From NCBI GenBank assembly GCA_046724395.1, contig JBKOWM010000052.1:1-34228 (forward strand): a stretch of DNA of 34,228 nt. The letters run 5' to 3'. The notes under the pieces are model-generated. The model did no database searches. It was given only the letters and a program-made list of their open reading frames with translations, and had not been told where the DNA came from. Positions 15,021 to 22,723 of the stretch are shown piece after piece. A program made the translations under genes and the position numbers. How positions within the stretch are numbered: the first letter of the stretch is position 1; each line of letters begins with the position of its first letter. Source of the DNA: DATAEU01 sp046724395. GTDB lineage: Bacteria; Actinomycetota; UBA4738; HRBIN12.

Positions 15021-16207
15021 ACTCGGCCGGGATGGCCGAGACGACGCTTCGCGGTATCACGTGGGACCACGACCGCGGGCTGCGGCCGCTCGTCGCTACC
15101 GCCGACGTGTATCGGGAGCGTTTCCCGGGCGTTCGGGTGGAATGGCAGGGCCGAACGCTGCAGGCGTTCGCCGATCAAGACGTCGCCGCACTCGCCGAGA
15201 AATTCGACCTCATCGTGCTCGATCACCCATCGATCGGGTATGCGGTCGAGCGCCGATGCTTGGCGCGGCTCGACGACCGCCCCGATCGCGTCGACCCGTC
15301 CTTCATCGACGACCAGCGGCGTAACTCGGTCGGCCGCAGTTTCGAGAGTTACGTGTGGGAGAACGCGCTCTGGGCGCTTCCTATCGACGCCGCCGCGCAG
15401 GTAGCGAGCCATCGGCCGGACCTCCTCGATCGCCTCGACGCCGGCGTGCCCGAAACCTGGGACGAGGTGCTCGGGCTCGGCCGAGCGGCACGCGCCGTCG
15501 ACGCCTATGTCGCGATGCCGTCGATCCCGGTCGACGCCGTCTGCGCGTACTTCGCGAAGGCGACCGCCGACGGTGCCGATCCGTTCACGGGCAACCGGGA
15601 CGCTCGAGCCGAAGCGCTCGAGGTCCTCCGCGAACTCATCTCGATCGCCCATCCCGCCTCGACGACGTGGAACCCGCCGACGATGTACGAGCGGATGGCG
15701 TCGGCCGACGACGTCGTGTACTGCCCTCTTGCGTTCGGATACTCGAACTACGCGCGTCCCGGCTATCGTCCGCGGCTCGTCGAGTTCACGCCGCCGCCGG
15801 CCGGCCGCACCGGCGCACGGGTTGGAACGTTGGGAGGCGCCGGGATCGCCGTCTCAGCGTCGTCGCCGAACACCGACGAGGCGATCCACTACGCGACGTT
15901 CGTCGCGTCGAAGGAGGTCCAGCAGCGCGAGTACGTCGGGGCAGAGGGTCAACCCGCACACCGGGCGGCCTGGTTCGACGACGATGCGAACGCTATCTCG
16001 AACGGCTATTTCCGGGCGACGCTCCCCGGTGTGGACGGGGCGTACCTGCGGCCGCGGCATGCCGGGTTCCTGGAGTTTCAGGACAGCGCGGGCGCGCTCG
16101 CCCACGCGTTCCTCCGCGACGGCGGCGGCGCCGTCGACGTCATCGATAGGCTTGACGCGATCGACGCCGAGACGAGGTACCGAAGGAGTGGACGAGCCGG
16201 GACGTGA
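15017..16207 (+). CDS. Solute-binding-protein-like (family 1) protein without signal peptide
   Basis: The 396-residue protein looks like a sugar-type ABC extracellular solute-binding protein throughout: LRGITWDHDRGLRPL near the start, VPETWDEVLGLG (about 139-150) in the hinge region, GTLGGAGIAVSAS (about 274-286) and EAIHYATFVASKE in the C-terminal lobe. It begins directly with the mature fold: no hydrophobic leader, no lipobox, and the frame upstream is covered by the lactonase gene. It therefore should remain in the cytoplasm. No permease or ATPase accompanies it; it lies between a lactonase (GTGA overlap) and a CoA-transferase. I place the start at GTG 15017 for the overlap; ATG 15032 is the alternative. 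Possible roles are a cytoplasmic ligand sensor, a carrier, or an enzyme derived from this fold; none is shown by sequence. Confidence 0.82.
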   Translation: MNSAGMAETTLRGITWDHDRGLRPLVATADVYRERFPGVRVEWQGRTLQAFADQDVAALAEKFDLIVLDHPSIGYAVERRCLARLDDRPDRVDPSFIDDQRRNSVGRSFESYVWENALWALPIDAAAQVASHRPDLLDRLDAGVPETWDEVLGLGRAARAVDAYVAMPSIPVDAVCAYFAKATADGADPFTGNRDARAEALEVLRELISIAHPASTTWNPPTMYERMASADDVVYCPLAFGYSNYARPGYRPRLVEFTPPPAGRTGARVGTLGGAGIAVSASSPNTDEAIHYATFVASKEVQQREYVGAEGQPAHRAAWFDDDANAISNGYFRATLPGVDGAYLRPRHAGFLEFQDSAGALAHAFLRDGGGAVDVIDRLDAIDAETRYRRSGRAGT

Positions 16208-16214
16208 TGCGAGG

Positions 16215-17402
16215 GTGACGGCGGCGCTCGACGGGATCCGGGTGCTCGACTTCACGCAGATGATGATGGGCCCCTGGGCATCGCAGTTCCTCGCCGACAT
16301 GGGTGCGGACGTGATCAAGGTCGAACGGCCCGGCGCGGGGGAGTGGGAGCGCGGGCTCCATGCCGTCGGGGACCTGCTCGACGGGCAGAGTCCGTTCTTC
16401 CTCGCGATGAACCGGAACAAGCGCAGCGTCGCCCTGAACCTCAAGGACGAACGGGCGCGCGACGTCTGTCGCCGCCTCGCCGAACGTTCGGACCTCGTGA
16501 TGGAGAACTTCCGCCCGGGAGTCATGGACCGGCTGGGTCTCGGCTACGAGGACCTGCGACGGAACAACCCCTCGATCGTGTACGTCTCGGGCACCGGGTT
16601 CGGGCCCGACGGACCATACGTGGACCGACCCGGACAAGACCTGCTGATCCAGGCGATGAGCGGCCTCGCCGCGTATGGTGGCCGGCGCGGCGATCCACCA
16701 ACACCGGCCGGCAGTTCGATCGTCGACGCGAGCACGGCGATCCTCCTCGCGTTCTCGGCGATGGTCGCGCTCTTCCACCGCGAGCGTAGCGGCGAGGGTC
16801 AGCGCGTCGACGTCAGCCTCTTCAATACGGCGATCGCACTGCAGTGCCAGGAGCTTGCGGCGTTCATGAACCTCGAACGGCGCTTCGATCGCAGCGAGGC
16901 GGGAATCGGTGGCGCGTGGCTTTCCGCACCCTTCGGGATCTATCGGACGGCGGACGGCTGGATCGCGTTCGCGATGGCCTCGCTCTCGGTGATCGGTGAC
17001 CTCCTGGACCTGCCTGAGCTCGCGAAGTACGACGACGAGCGGGGCGCATACGACCACCGCGACGAGGTCAGGGAGCTGATGCAGGCGCGGCTCCTCCAGC
17101 GGCCGACGGACGTTTGGCTCGGCCTGCTCGCGACTCGAGACGTGTGGTGTGCCCCGGTGCAGACGTTCGACGACGTCGTCGACGACCCTCAGGTCGCTCA
17201 CAACGAGCTCCTGACGACGGTCGGGCATCCGAATGGCCGGCGCGACGTCCGCGTCGTCGGCGTTCCGATGCGATTCAGCCGGACGCCGGGAACGATCAGG
17301 ACTGGACCGCCTGCGGTCGGCCAACACACGGAACAGGTTCTCGAGGAGCTGGGGTTCGGGCGCGACGACGTCGCGGCGATGCGTGACGAGGGTCTGGTGT
17401 GA
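16215..17402 (+). CDS. CaiB/BaiF (class III) CoA-transferase
   Basis: The 395-residue protein should move CoA between a donor acyl-CoA and an organic acid. It starts with the family pattern ALDGIRVLDFTQMMMGPWA and GADVIKVERPG (30-40), and has ENFRPGVMDRLGLGY (97-111). The nucleophile is probably Asp171 in AGSSIVDASTA, the position equivalent to Asp169 of formyl-CoA transferase. Length is typical. GTG 16215 is chosen to give the standard N-terminus; GTG 16188 would add nine residues and overlap the upstream gene. Its stop overlaps the enoyl-CoA hydratase GTG. Together they imply activation of a carboxylic acid to its CoA thioester, then hydration. Confidence 0.92.
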   Translation: MTAALDGIRVLDFTQMMMGPWASQFLADMGADVIKVERPGAGEWERGLHAVGDLLDGQSPFFLAMNRNKRSVALNLKDERARDVCRRLAERSDLVMENFRPGVMDRLGLGYEDLRRNNPSIVYVSGTGFGPDGPYVDRPGQDLLIQAMSGLAAYGGRRGDPPTPAGSSIVDASTAILLAFSAMVALFHRERSGEGQRVDVSLFNTAIALQCQELAAFMNLERRFDRSEAGIGGAWLSAPFGIYRTADGWIAFAMASLSVIGDLLDLPELAKYDDERGAYDHRDEVRELMQARLLQRPTDVWLGLLATRDVWCAPVQTFDDVVDDPQVAHNELLTTVGHPNGRRDVRVVGVPMRFSRTPGTIRTGPPAVGQHTEQVLEELGFGRDDVAAMRDEGLV

Positions 17403-18205
17403 GCGATCCGGCCCGGGACCGGCCAACGTCCGGCGGCGAGGTCCTGCTCCAGCGCCGCGGACGAGTGGCGGTCCTGACGTTCAACCGTCCGGAGAAGCTG
17501 AACGCCCTGAGCTCGGCGGTGCTCGACCGGTTCGACGCGCTGCTCGACGAGGTCGAGCGCGACGCAAGCGTCGGTGCGATCGTCTTGACCGGCGCCGGCG
17601 AGCGCGCGTTCGTCGCCGGGGCCGACATCGAGGAGTACTCGCGCCAGTCCGACGACGAATTCGCCGCGTACCAACGAAGGAGCGGTCGGCTGTTCTCGCG
17701 GGTGGACGACTTCCCGAAACCGGTGATCGCCGCGGTCAACGGCTACGCCCTCGGCGGCGGGTTCGAGATCGCGCTCGCATGCGACCTCGTCGTCGCAAGC
17801 GGGTCGGCGCGCTTCGGCCTGCCCGAGGGGCTCCTGGGACTCTCGCCGGGCGGCGGCGGAACGCAGCGCCTGACGCGGGCGGTCGGTCCGTACGTCGCTG
17901 GGCGCGTGCTCCTCGCGGCGGACCGCCTCGGGCCCGAGGATGCGCTCGCGCTCGGTCTCGTGGCGCGGATCGCCGAGTCTGACGTTCTCGGCGAGGCCGT
18001 CGCTCTCGCCGAGCGAACGATCCGCATCGCGCCGCTCGCGTCGCTCGAGATGCGCTCGCTGATCCGAGCGGCGCTCGACCGGCCGATCGAGGAGGGCCTG
18101 ACGCTCGAGAAGGAGGCGCTGTTGCGCCTGCGCGGTTCGCGCGACGCCCACGAGGGCGTTGAGGCCTTCGTCGAGAAGCGGGATCCGTCCTTTCAAGGGA
18201 GGTGA
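17399..18205 (+). CDS. Enoyl-CoA hydratase/isomerase (crotonase family)
   Basis: The 268-residue protein has both catalytic Glu residues of a true hydratase: Glu123 in GGGFEIALACD and Glu143 in FGLPEG, plus the oxyanion-hole segments AGADI (73-77) and NGYALGGG (114-121). It should hydrate the 2,3 double bond of an enoyl-CoA made from the product of the upstream CoA-transferase. The GTG start at 17399 overlaps the upstream stop (GTGA). Its 3' end holds the ribosome site of the SDR gene, so the SDR is probably translated by ribosomes finishing this gene. Confidence 0.92.
   Translation: MSDPARDRPTSGGEVLLQRRGRVAVLTFNRPEKLNALSSAVLDRFDALLDEVERDASVGAIVLTGAGERAFVAGADIEEYSRQSDDEFAAYQRRSGRLFSRVDDFPKPVIAAVNGYALGGGFEIALACDLVVASGSARFGLPEGLLGLSPGGGGTQRLTRAVGPYVAGRVLLAADRLGPEDALALGLVARIAESDVLGEAVALAERTIRIAPLASLEMRSLIRAALDRPIEEGLTLEKEALLRLRGSRDAHEGVEAFVEKRDPSFQGR
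18195..18205 (+). promoter_or_regulatory. Near-perfect Shine-Dalgarno preceding an ACG codon
   Basis: AAGGGAGGTGA matches the anti-Shine-Dalgarno complement almost fully. From GGAGG (18198-18202) there are seven bases to the ACG at 18210, which is ideal spacing. There is no ATG, GTG or TTG at this distance in any frame that opens the SDR gene, so this site decides the start. Confidence 0.7.
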
Positions 18206-18209
18206 AGCG

Positions 18210-18980
18210 ACGGGCGGCGTCGAGGACAAGGTTGCGATCGTGACGGGTGCCGCCTCCGGCATCGGGCGGGCGACGGCGATCGCACTCGCCCACGAAGGCG
18301 CACGTGTCGCGCTCGCCGACATCGACGAGAACGGCGGTGCGAGCGTCTCGGCGCTCGTCGACGCGGCGGGCGGCGTGGGACTCTTCCGGCGCACCGACGT
18401 GGCGTCCACGCGCGACGTCGCAGCGCTGGTCGCGTCGACGGTGCGTCGATTCGGGCGACTCGACATCCTCGTAAACAACGCCGGCGTCGCCGTCGAGGGC
18501 AGCGTCACCGACATCTCCGAGCAGGACTGGAACCGGGTCCTCGACGTCAACCTGACGAGCATGTGGAGGGGTATGCACTTCGCGATCCCGGAGATGCTGA
18601 AGACCGGCGGCGGCTCGATCGTGAACACGAGCTCGGTGCAGGCCTCCATCGGGTTCGTGGGTTGGGCGGGCTACGCGGCGAGCAAGGGCGGGATCGATGC
18701 GCTCACGAGACAGGTCGCGGTGGAGTATGCGTCCCAGAACATTCGCGTGAACGCCGTCGTGCCGGGCACGATCTTGACGCCGATGAACGAGCGCATCGTT
18801 CGCGAGTCGCCGGACGGCGCGGAGATCGAGGCCGGGTGGCTGGCGATGCACCCGGTCCGTCGGCTCGGCCGCCCCGAGGAGGTGGCCGCCGCGATCGTAT
18901 GGCTCTCTTCCGACGATTCCTCGTTCGTGACCGGCGAGTGCTTGCGCGTGGACGGAGGCATGATCGTCAAGGCGGGGTGA
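18210..18980 (+). CDS. Short-chain dehydrogenase/reductase, probable ACG start
   Basis: The 256-residue NAD(P)-dependent enzyme has TGAASGIGRA (12-21) for the cofactor, NNAG (89-92), Ser142, and the catalytic YAASK with Tyr155 and Lys159. Its C-terminus (SSFVTGECLRVDGGM) is the classical SDR end. In this operon it could oxidise the hydroxyl made by the hydratase, or be the sugar dehydrogenase that feeds the lactonase. The only canonical-type start in frame is a TTG at 18159 deep in the hydratase gene without a ribosome site. The ACG at 18210 gives a normal SDR N-terminus (GGVEDKVAIVTG) and follows a near-perfect Shine-Dalgarno. ACG initiation, or an ATG changed by mutation or sequencing error, are both possible. 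Confidence 0.88.
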   Translation, partial: TGGVEDKVAIVTGAASGIGRATAIALAHEGARVALADIDENGGASVSALVDAAGGVGLFRRTDVASTRDVAALVASTVRRFGRLDILVNNAGVAVEGSVTDISEQDWNRVLDVNLTSMWRGMHFAIPEMLKTGGGSIVNTSSVQASIGFVGWAGYAASKGGIDALTRQVAVEYASQNIRVNAVVPGTILTPMNERIVRESPDGAEIEAGWLAMHPVRRLGRPEEVAAAIVWLSSDDSSFVTGECLRVDGGMIVKAG

Positions 18981-19006
18981 CAGCGCGGCCTCGGAGTCGA
19001 CGTGGG

Positions 19007-20239
19007 TCAGATGCCGGCGGGCTCCACGATGCGCTCATAGATGCCGGCGCCGGTCTCCAGGTCGAAGAAGTGCAGCGCGGCGGCGGTCACACCGATTTCG
19101 ATCGTCTCGCCCTCGGTGATCTTGCTGAGTGCGTCGAATCGCGCGACGAACATCGAGGCGTTCGAACCAGCCTGGCGCTCGAGCTCCTCGGCCGTCATCG
19201 CGCCCTGGTCCTCGACGAGCTCCTTCGTGTCCTCCGTGACCACCGGTCGCGCGTTCACGCCGAAGTGCACGAGCACCTCGGAGCCGAGATCCTCGGTGAG
19301 GTCGACCGCCGCCCGGATTCGACGGTCGCCCGGAAGCTCGCGCTCGACCTTCGCGTCGAGGAGCGCCTCGGGGCGGATGCCGAGCGCGACGCCTCGCCCG
19401 TCGTAGCCGCGAAGCGCCGGACGGTCGGCGACCTCCTGATCATCGACGCGGATCCGCTGCTCAGCAAAATCGACGAACGTCCCGCTGTCGGTCACGTGGA
19501 CCTTTGCCTCCACGAGGTTCATCGCGGGCGAGCCGATGAAGCCTGCGACGAAGAGGTTGACGGGCCGTTGGTACAGCCCCTGAGGCGTATCGATCTGCTG
19601 GAGCACGCCGCTGCGGAGCACGGCGACGGTGTCGCCCAGCGTCATCGCCTCGATCTGGTCGTGCGTGACGTACATCGTTGTGATACCGACGTCGCGCTGA
19701 ATGCGCGAGATCTCGGCTCGCATCTGTACGCGGAGCTTTGCATCGAGGTTGGAGAGCGGCTCGTCCATCAGGAATGCCTGCGGCTCGCGGACGATCGCCC
19801 GCCCCATCGCTACGCGCTGGCGCTGTCCACCAGAAAGCGCCCCGGGCCGCTTCTTGAGCTGGCTCTCGAGATCGAGGATCTTGGCGGCCTGCTCGACCTT
19901 TTGCTTGATGACGTTCTTCTTCACCTTGCGCATCTGCAGGCTGAACGCCATGTTGTCGAACACGTTCATGTGCGGGTAGAGCGCGTAGTTCTGAAACACC
20001 ATCGCGATGTCGCGGTTCTTCGCCGAGAGCTCGTTCACGACGTGGTCGCCGATCCTGACGATCCCGTCGCTGATCTCCTCGAGGCCCGCGACCATGCGCA
20101 GGATCGTCGTCTTGCCGCATCCCGACGGTCCGACGAGCACCATCAACTGCCCATCCGGGATCGCGAGGCTTACGTTGCGTACCGCCACGGTCCCGTCCGG
20201 GTAGATCTTCGTCACGTCGTCGAGCACGATCTCAGCCAC
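19007..20239 (-). CDS. ABC transporter ATP-binding protein, sugar importer type (MalK/UgpC/MsmK family)
   Basis: The 410-residue ATPase has Walker A GPSGCGKT (37-44), Q-loop VFQNYALYP (81-89), signature LSGGQRQR (135-142), Walker B FLMDEP (156-161), and a C-terminal OB/TOBE regulatory region (about 240-395) typical of CUT1 sugar importers. It should energise uptake through the two permeases encoded at 24115-26054 on the other strand; those genes have no ATPase of their own. It is the last gene of the leftward LacI operon, starting 19 bases after the isomerase stub, and converges on the SDR gene with a 26-base gap. Confidence 0.93.
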   Translation of the reverse strand: MAEIVLDDVTKIYPDGTVAVRNVSLAIPDGQLMVLVGPSGCGKTTILRMVAGLEEISDGIVRIGDHVVNELSAKNRDIAMVFQNYALYPHMNVFDNMAFSLQMRKVKKNVIKQKVEQAAKILDLESQLKKRPGALSGGQRQRVAMGRAIVREPQAFLMDEPLSNLDAKLRVQMRAEISRIQRDVGITTMYVTHDQIEAMTLGDTVAVLRSGVLQQIDTPQGLYQRPVNLFVAGFIGSPAMNLVEAKVHVTDSGTFVDFAEQRIRVDDQEVADRPALRGYDGRGVALGIRPEALLDAKVERELPGDRRIRAAVDLTEDLGSEVLVHFGVNARPVVTEDTKELVEDQGAMTAEELERQAGSNASMFVARFDALSKITEGETIEIGVTAAALHFFDLETGAGIYERIVEPAGI

Positions 20240-20258
20240 GTCCGCTCACCCCGTTCGC

Positions 20259-20342
20259 TCAGGCCCACCACTCCTGCAACGTGTCCAGCATGCGCTCGAA
20301 CGGCGGGTCCCGCAGCAGGACGGTAAACACCCCGAGCTTCAT
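20259..20342 (-). pseudogene. 27-codon stub of a sugar-phosphate isomerase/epimerase (xylose isomerase-like TIM barrel)
   Basis: The frame reads MKLGVFTVLLRDPP and then FERMLDTLQEWWA before a TGA. This is the typical beginning (first strand and helix) of sugar phosphate isomerase/epimerase proteins, which are normally about 270-320 residues long. It keeps an excellent ribosome site (GGAGG, four bases before ATG 20342) and an ATGA overlap with the oxidoreductase stop. Nothing resembling the rest of the barrel follows; the ATPase gene begins 19 bases later. I interpret it as an isomerase gene cut by deletion. Whether the short peptide is still made, for example to couple translation to the ATPase gene, is open. 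Confidence 0.65.
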
Positions 20343-21505
20343 GGAGCCTCCTCGGAGTTACCTACGCGGACCCAACGATGTTCGGACGAGCTCATGAGGA
20401 TCGCCTCGACGGTCTGAGTGACGTGATGGGCGTCGAGGAAGGACGCGAAGGTCGACTCGTGCCGCTCGCCTGCCTGGTGTGCCAGGACCGCGCCGTAGAA
20501 GTCGACGACGAGGTTGAGGAGCGCGTCGGGCCAGCCTTCCTGATGACCCCCAGGGTAGTGGGCGAGCGGTGCCGCGGCCGGCGACAGCAGCGCGGGGTCC
20601 CGCGGGAGCTCGGAGTTTGGCTCGGCTCGCCTGCCCATCCACAAGGTGTTCGGCTCCTCCTGGTTCCAGGCGAAGGCCGACGTCTCCGCGTCGATCTCGA
20701 TCGTCAGGTGGTTCTTCCGGCCCGCGCTCGTCTGCGACACGGTGAACGCGCCGCGCGCCCCCGCGTGCGTCCGGAACAGCACGCTCGCCCAGTCCTCGGT
20801 AGCGATGCGCACGTCCGTGCCATCGGCATCGCCACGTGTGAACGTCTGAACATCGCCGACCGGACGGCGACGAACGTCGTATAGGCGCCCGAGGTCCGCG
20901 CATACCTCGGCGATGCGGTCGTTCGTGACGTGCTGGACGAGGTCGATCCAGTGCGAGCCGATGTCCCCAACCGCCCGCGACACACCGCCTCGCCCCGGGT
21001 CCAGGCGCCAGTTCCAGTCGGTTGGAAGCAGCAGCCAGTCCTGTAGGTAGCTACCGGTGATGAGGTGAACAGCCCCGTGCGAGCCGCTTTCGAGCGCCGC
21101 TCGAAGCTCCTGCACCAGCGGGTAGTGCCGGTAGTTGAAGCAGACGCCGGTCACCACGTCGGTGGCACTCGCGAGCTCCACGAGCCGACGCGTCTGCCGC
21201 GTGTCCATCGCGAGCGGCTTCTCCGAAAGCAGGTGCTTGCCGACCTCGATCGTCGCCGCGTTCACCTCGAGGTGCAGGTCGTTTGGCGTGCAGTTGTGGA
21301 TCGCCACGATCCCGTCGTCCTCGAGCATGGCGCGATAGTCGCCTGCCGCCGGCACGGCGAGCTCGTCGGCCACCCCCTTCGAACGCTCGGGCGTGCTGGC
21401 GGCGATGCCGGCGATCCGCACACCCGGAACCCGGCGAAGCGCGTCGACGTGCGCGCGCGCGGCGAATCCGCCGCCGACGACGCCGACGCCGATCGGGTGC
21501 GTCAT
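20339..21505 (-). CDS. Gfo/Idh/MocA-family NAD(P)-dependent oxidoreductase
   Basis: The 388-residue protein has the N-terminal Rossmann motif VGVVGGGFAARAH (7-19), the family's EKPLAM (95-100) and a C-terminal alpha/beta domain with DIGSHWIDLVQHV. Family members oxidise or epimerise sugars and inositols. The start at ATG 21505 overlaps the LacI stop (ATGA) and its own stop overlaps the isomerase stub. Oxidoreductase plus isomerase/epimerase pairs are common for inositol or keto-sugar catabolism, which points to an uncommon sugar as the substrate of this locus. Confidence 0.92.
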   Translation of the reverse strand: MTHPIGVGVVGGGFAARAHVDALRRVPGVRIAGIAASTPERSKGVADELAVPAAGDYRAMLEDDGIVAIHNCTPNDLHLEVNAATIEVGKHLLSEKPLAMDTRQTRRLVELASATDVVTGVCFNYRHYPLVQELRAALESGSHGAVHLITGSYLQDWLLLPTDWNWRLDPGRGGVSRAVGDIGSHWIDLVQHVTNDRIAEVCADLGRLYDVRRRPVGDVQTFTRGDADGTDVRIATEDWASVLFRTHAGARGAFTVSQTSAGRKNHLTIEIDAETSAFAWNQEEPNTLWMGRRAEPNSELPRDPALLSPAAAPLAHYPGGHQEGWPDALLNLVVDFYGAVLAHQAGERHESTFASFLDAHHVTQTVEAILMSSSEHRWVRVGNSEEAP

Positions 21506-22557
21506 GCCGACTCCCGAACGATCAGGTTGCATGTGATGCGTACGACGCGGCGGGCGCCGTCGTAGCCGCGTGCGATCCGGTCGTAGAGCAGATCGGCGGC
21601 CGCGCGGCCCGTGTCGTACGCGGGATTCAGGACGGTCGTCAGGGGCGGGTGGATCATCGAGGCCCATTCGACGTCGTCGTACCCCAACACCGCGACGTCG
21701 TCCGGCACGTTCAGGCCACTTTCCCGCGCCACGTCGAGGGCGCCGAGCGCCATGAGGTCGTTTCCGCAGAACACGGCGCGCGGTGGCTCGGACCGTCCGA
21801 GAAGCTGCCGCATCGCCCCGGCGCCGCCGGCGCGCGTCCAGTCGCCCTCGGCAACGACGCCGACGTCGGCGACGCCGGCCGCCTGCAGCGCTTGCCGGTA
21901 GCCGACCTCGCGGGCCTGCGGTCCCTCGGCCGAGCCGGCGATGCACGCGACACTCGGGCCGTACCGCTGCAACAGGAAGTCCGTCGCGTCCCTCGCCCCT
22001 CGCTCGTCGTCGCCCATCACCACGTCGACGAGCGGGTGGTCGACGATCATGCTGCCGATCGTGACCAGCCCGACGCCGCTGTCGACAAGGGGCTTCACGT
22101 CGCGGGCGTGAACGTGATGCGACACCATCGCGAGGCCGTCGACCCGACGGCTCGCCACGTCCGACACGAACGCGAGCTCGTGCTCGCGGAGCGAGTCGGT
22201 GTTGCAGATGACCGTCCGGTACCCGTGCCGCGCGAACGCATCTTCGAAGCCGCGCGCGAGCACCGGAAAGAAGGGGTTCGTGATGTCGGGAATCACCAGC
22301 GCCACGATGTGGCTCTGGCGCGTACGCAGGCTCCGAGCGATGAAGTCCGGGCGGTAGTCGAGCTCGCGGATCGCCCGCTCCACCCGGACACGGGTGTCGG
22401 CCCCCACCGGACGCTTCCCGGAGAGAACGTGCGACACCGTCGTCTTGCTCACTCCCGCACGCGCAGCGACGTCGTCGATCGTGATGCGTTGGGCGGGCGC
22501 AAACCGATTCACATGGGCGGAGTCCGACGGGTTCGCCGAGGGCTCTTCAATCGCCAT
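21502..22557 (-). CDS. LacI-family transcriptional regulator
   Basis: The 351-residue protein has an N-terminal LacI helix-turn-helix at about 25-51 (ITIDDVAARAGVSKTTVSHV, then LSGKRPV) and a periplasmic-binding-like effector domain (about 80-351). It has an unusually long 24-residue lead before the HTH. A GGAG ribosome site lies six bases before ATG 22557. As first gene of the leftward operon and divergent from the binding-protein gene, it likely represses both directions in the absence of the sugar; a perfect palindrome (22638-22647) is a candidate operator. Confidence 0.95.
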   Translation of the reverse strand: MAIEEPSANPSDSAHVNRFAPAQRITIDDVAARAGVSKTTVSHVLSGKRPVGADTRVRVERAIRELDYRPDFIARSLRTRQSHIVALVIPDITNPFFPVLARGFEDAFARHGYRTVICNTDSLREHELAFVSDVASRRVDGLAMVSHHVHARDVKPLVDSGVGLVTIGSMIVDHPLVDVVMGDDERGARDATDFLLQRYGPSVACIAGSAEGPQAREVGYRQALQAAGVADVGVVAEGDWTRAGGAGAMRQLLGRSEPPRAVFCGNDLMALGALDVARESGLNVPDDVAVLGYDDVEWASMIHPPLTTVLNPAYDTGRAAADLLYDRIARGYDGARRVVRITCNLIVRESA

Positions 22558-22592
22558 GGAAGCTCCGATCCACAGACGTGCGTGACGTTACC

Positions 22593-22647
22593 TTGACAGT
22601 CGTCGAACGCAGGGGTCAAGGTACGTTGCACAAATCGGTTTGCAAAC
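22593..22647 (+). promoter_or_regulatory. Putative promoter and LacI-type operator for the sugar-transport operon
   Basis: A perfect -35 hexamer TTGACA lies at 22593-22598; no good -10 is seen at 17 bases (the best candidates are poor). A perfect 10-bp palindrome, GTTTGCAAAC, lies at 22638-22647, of the TTTGCAAA type that LacI-family proteins bind with the central CG or GC step. Both lie in the 166-base divergent region between the LacI gene and the binding-protein gene, and the palindrome is 77 bases before the GTG at 22724. Confidence 0.5.
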
Positions 22648-22723
22648 GCGTGCCGAGCGAGGTGCTCCGGTGCGCCCGATCCGTCTCGGGTCGCCGTCGG
22701 CTCGGGGAGAGGGGGAGTCGATC

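Noticed and set aside
18981..19006. Terminator between the convergent SDR and ATPase genes
   Set aside because: The 26-base gap shows no usable hairpin.
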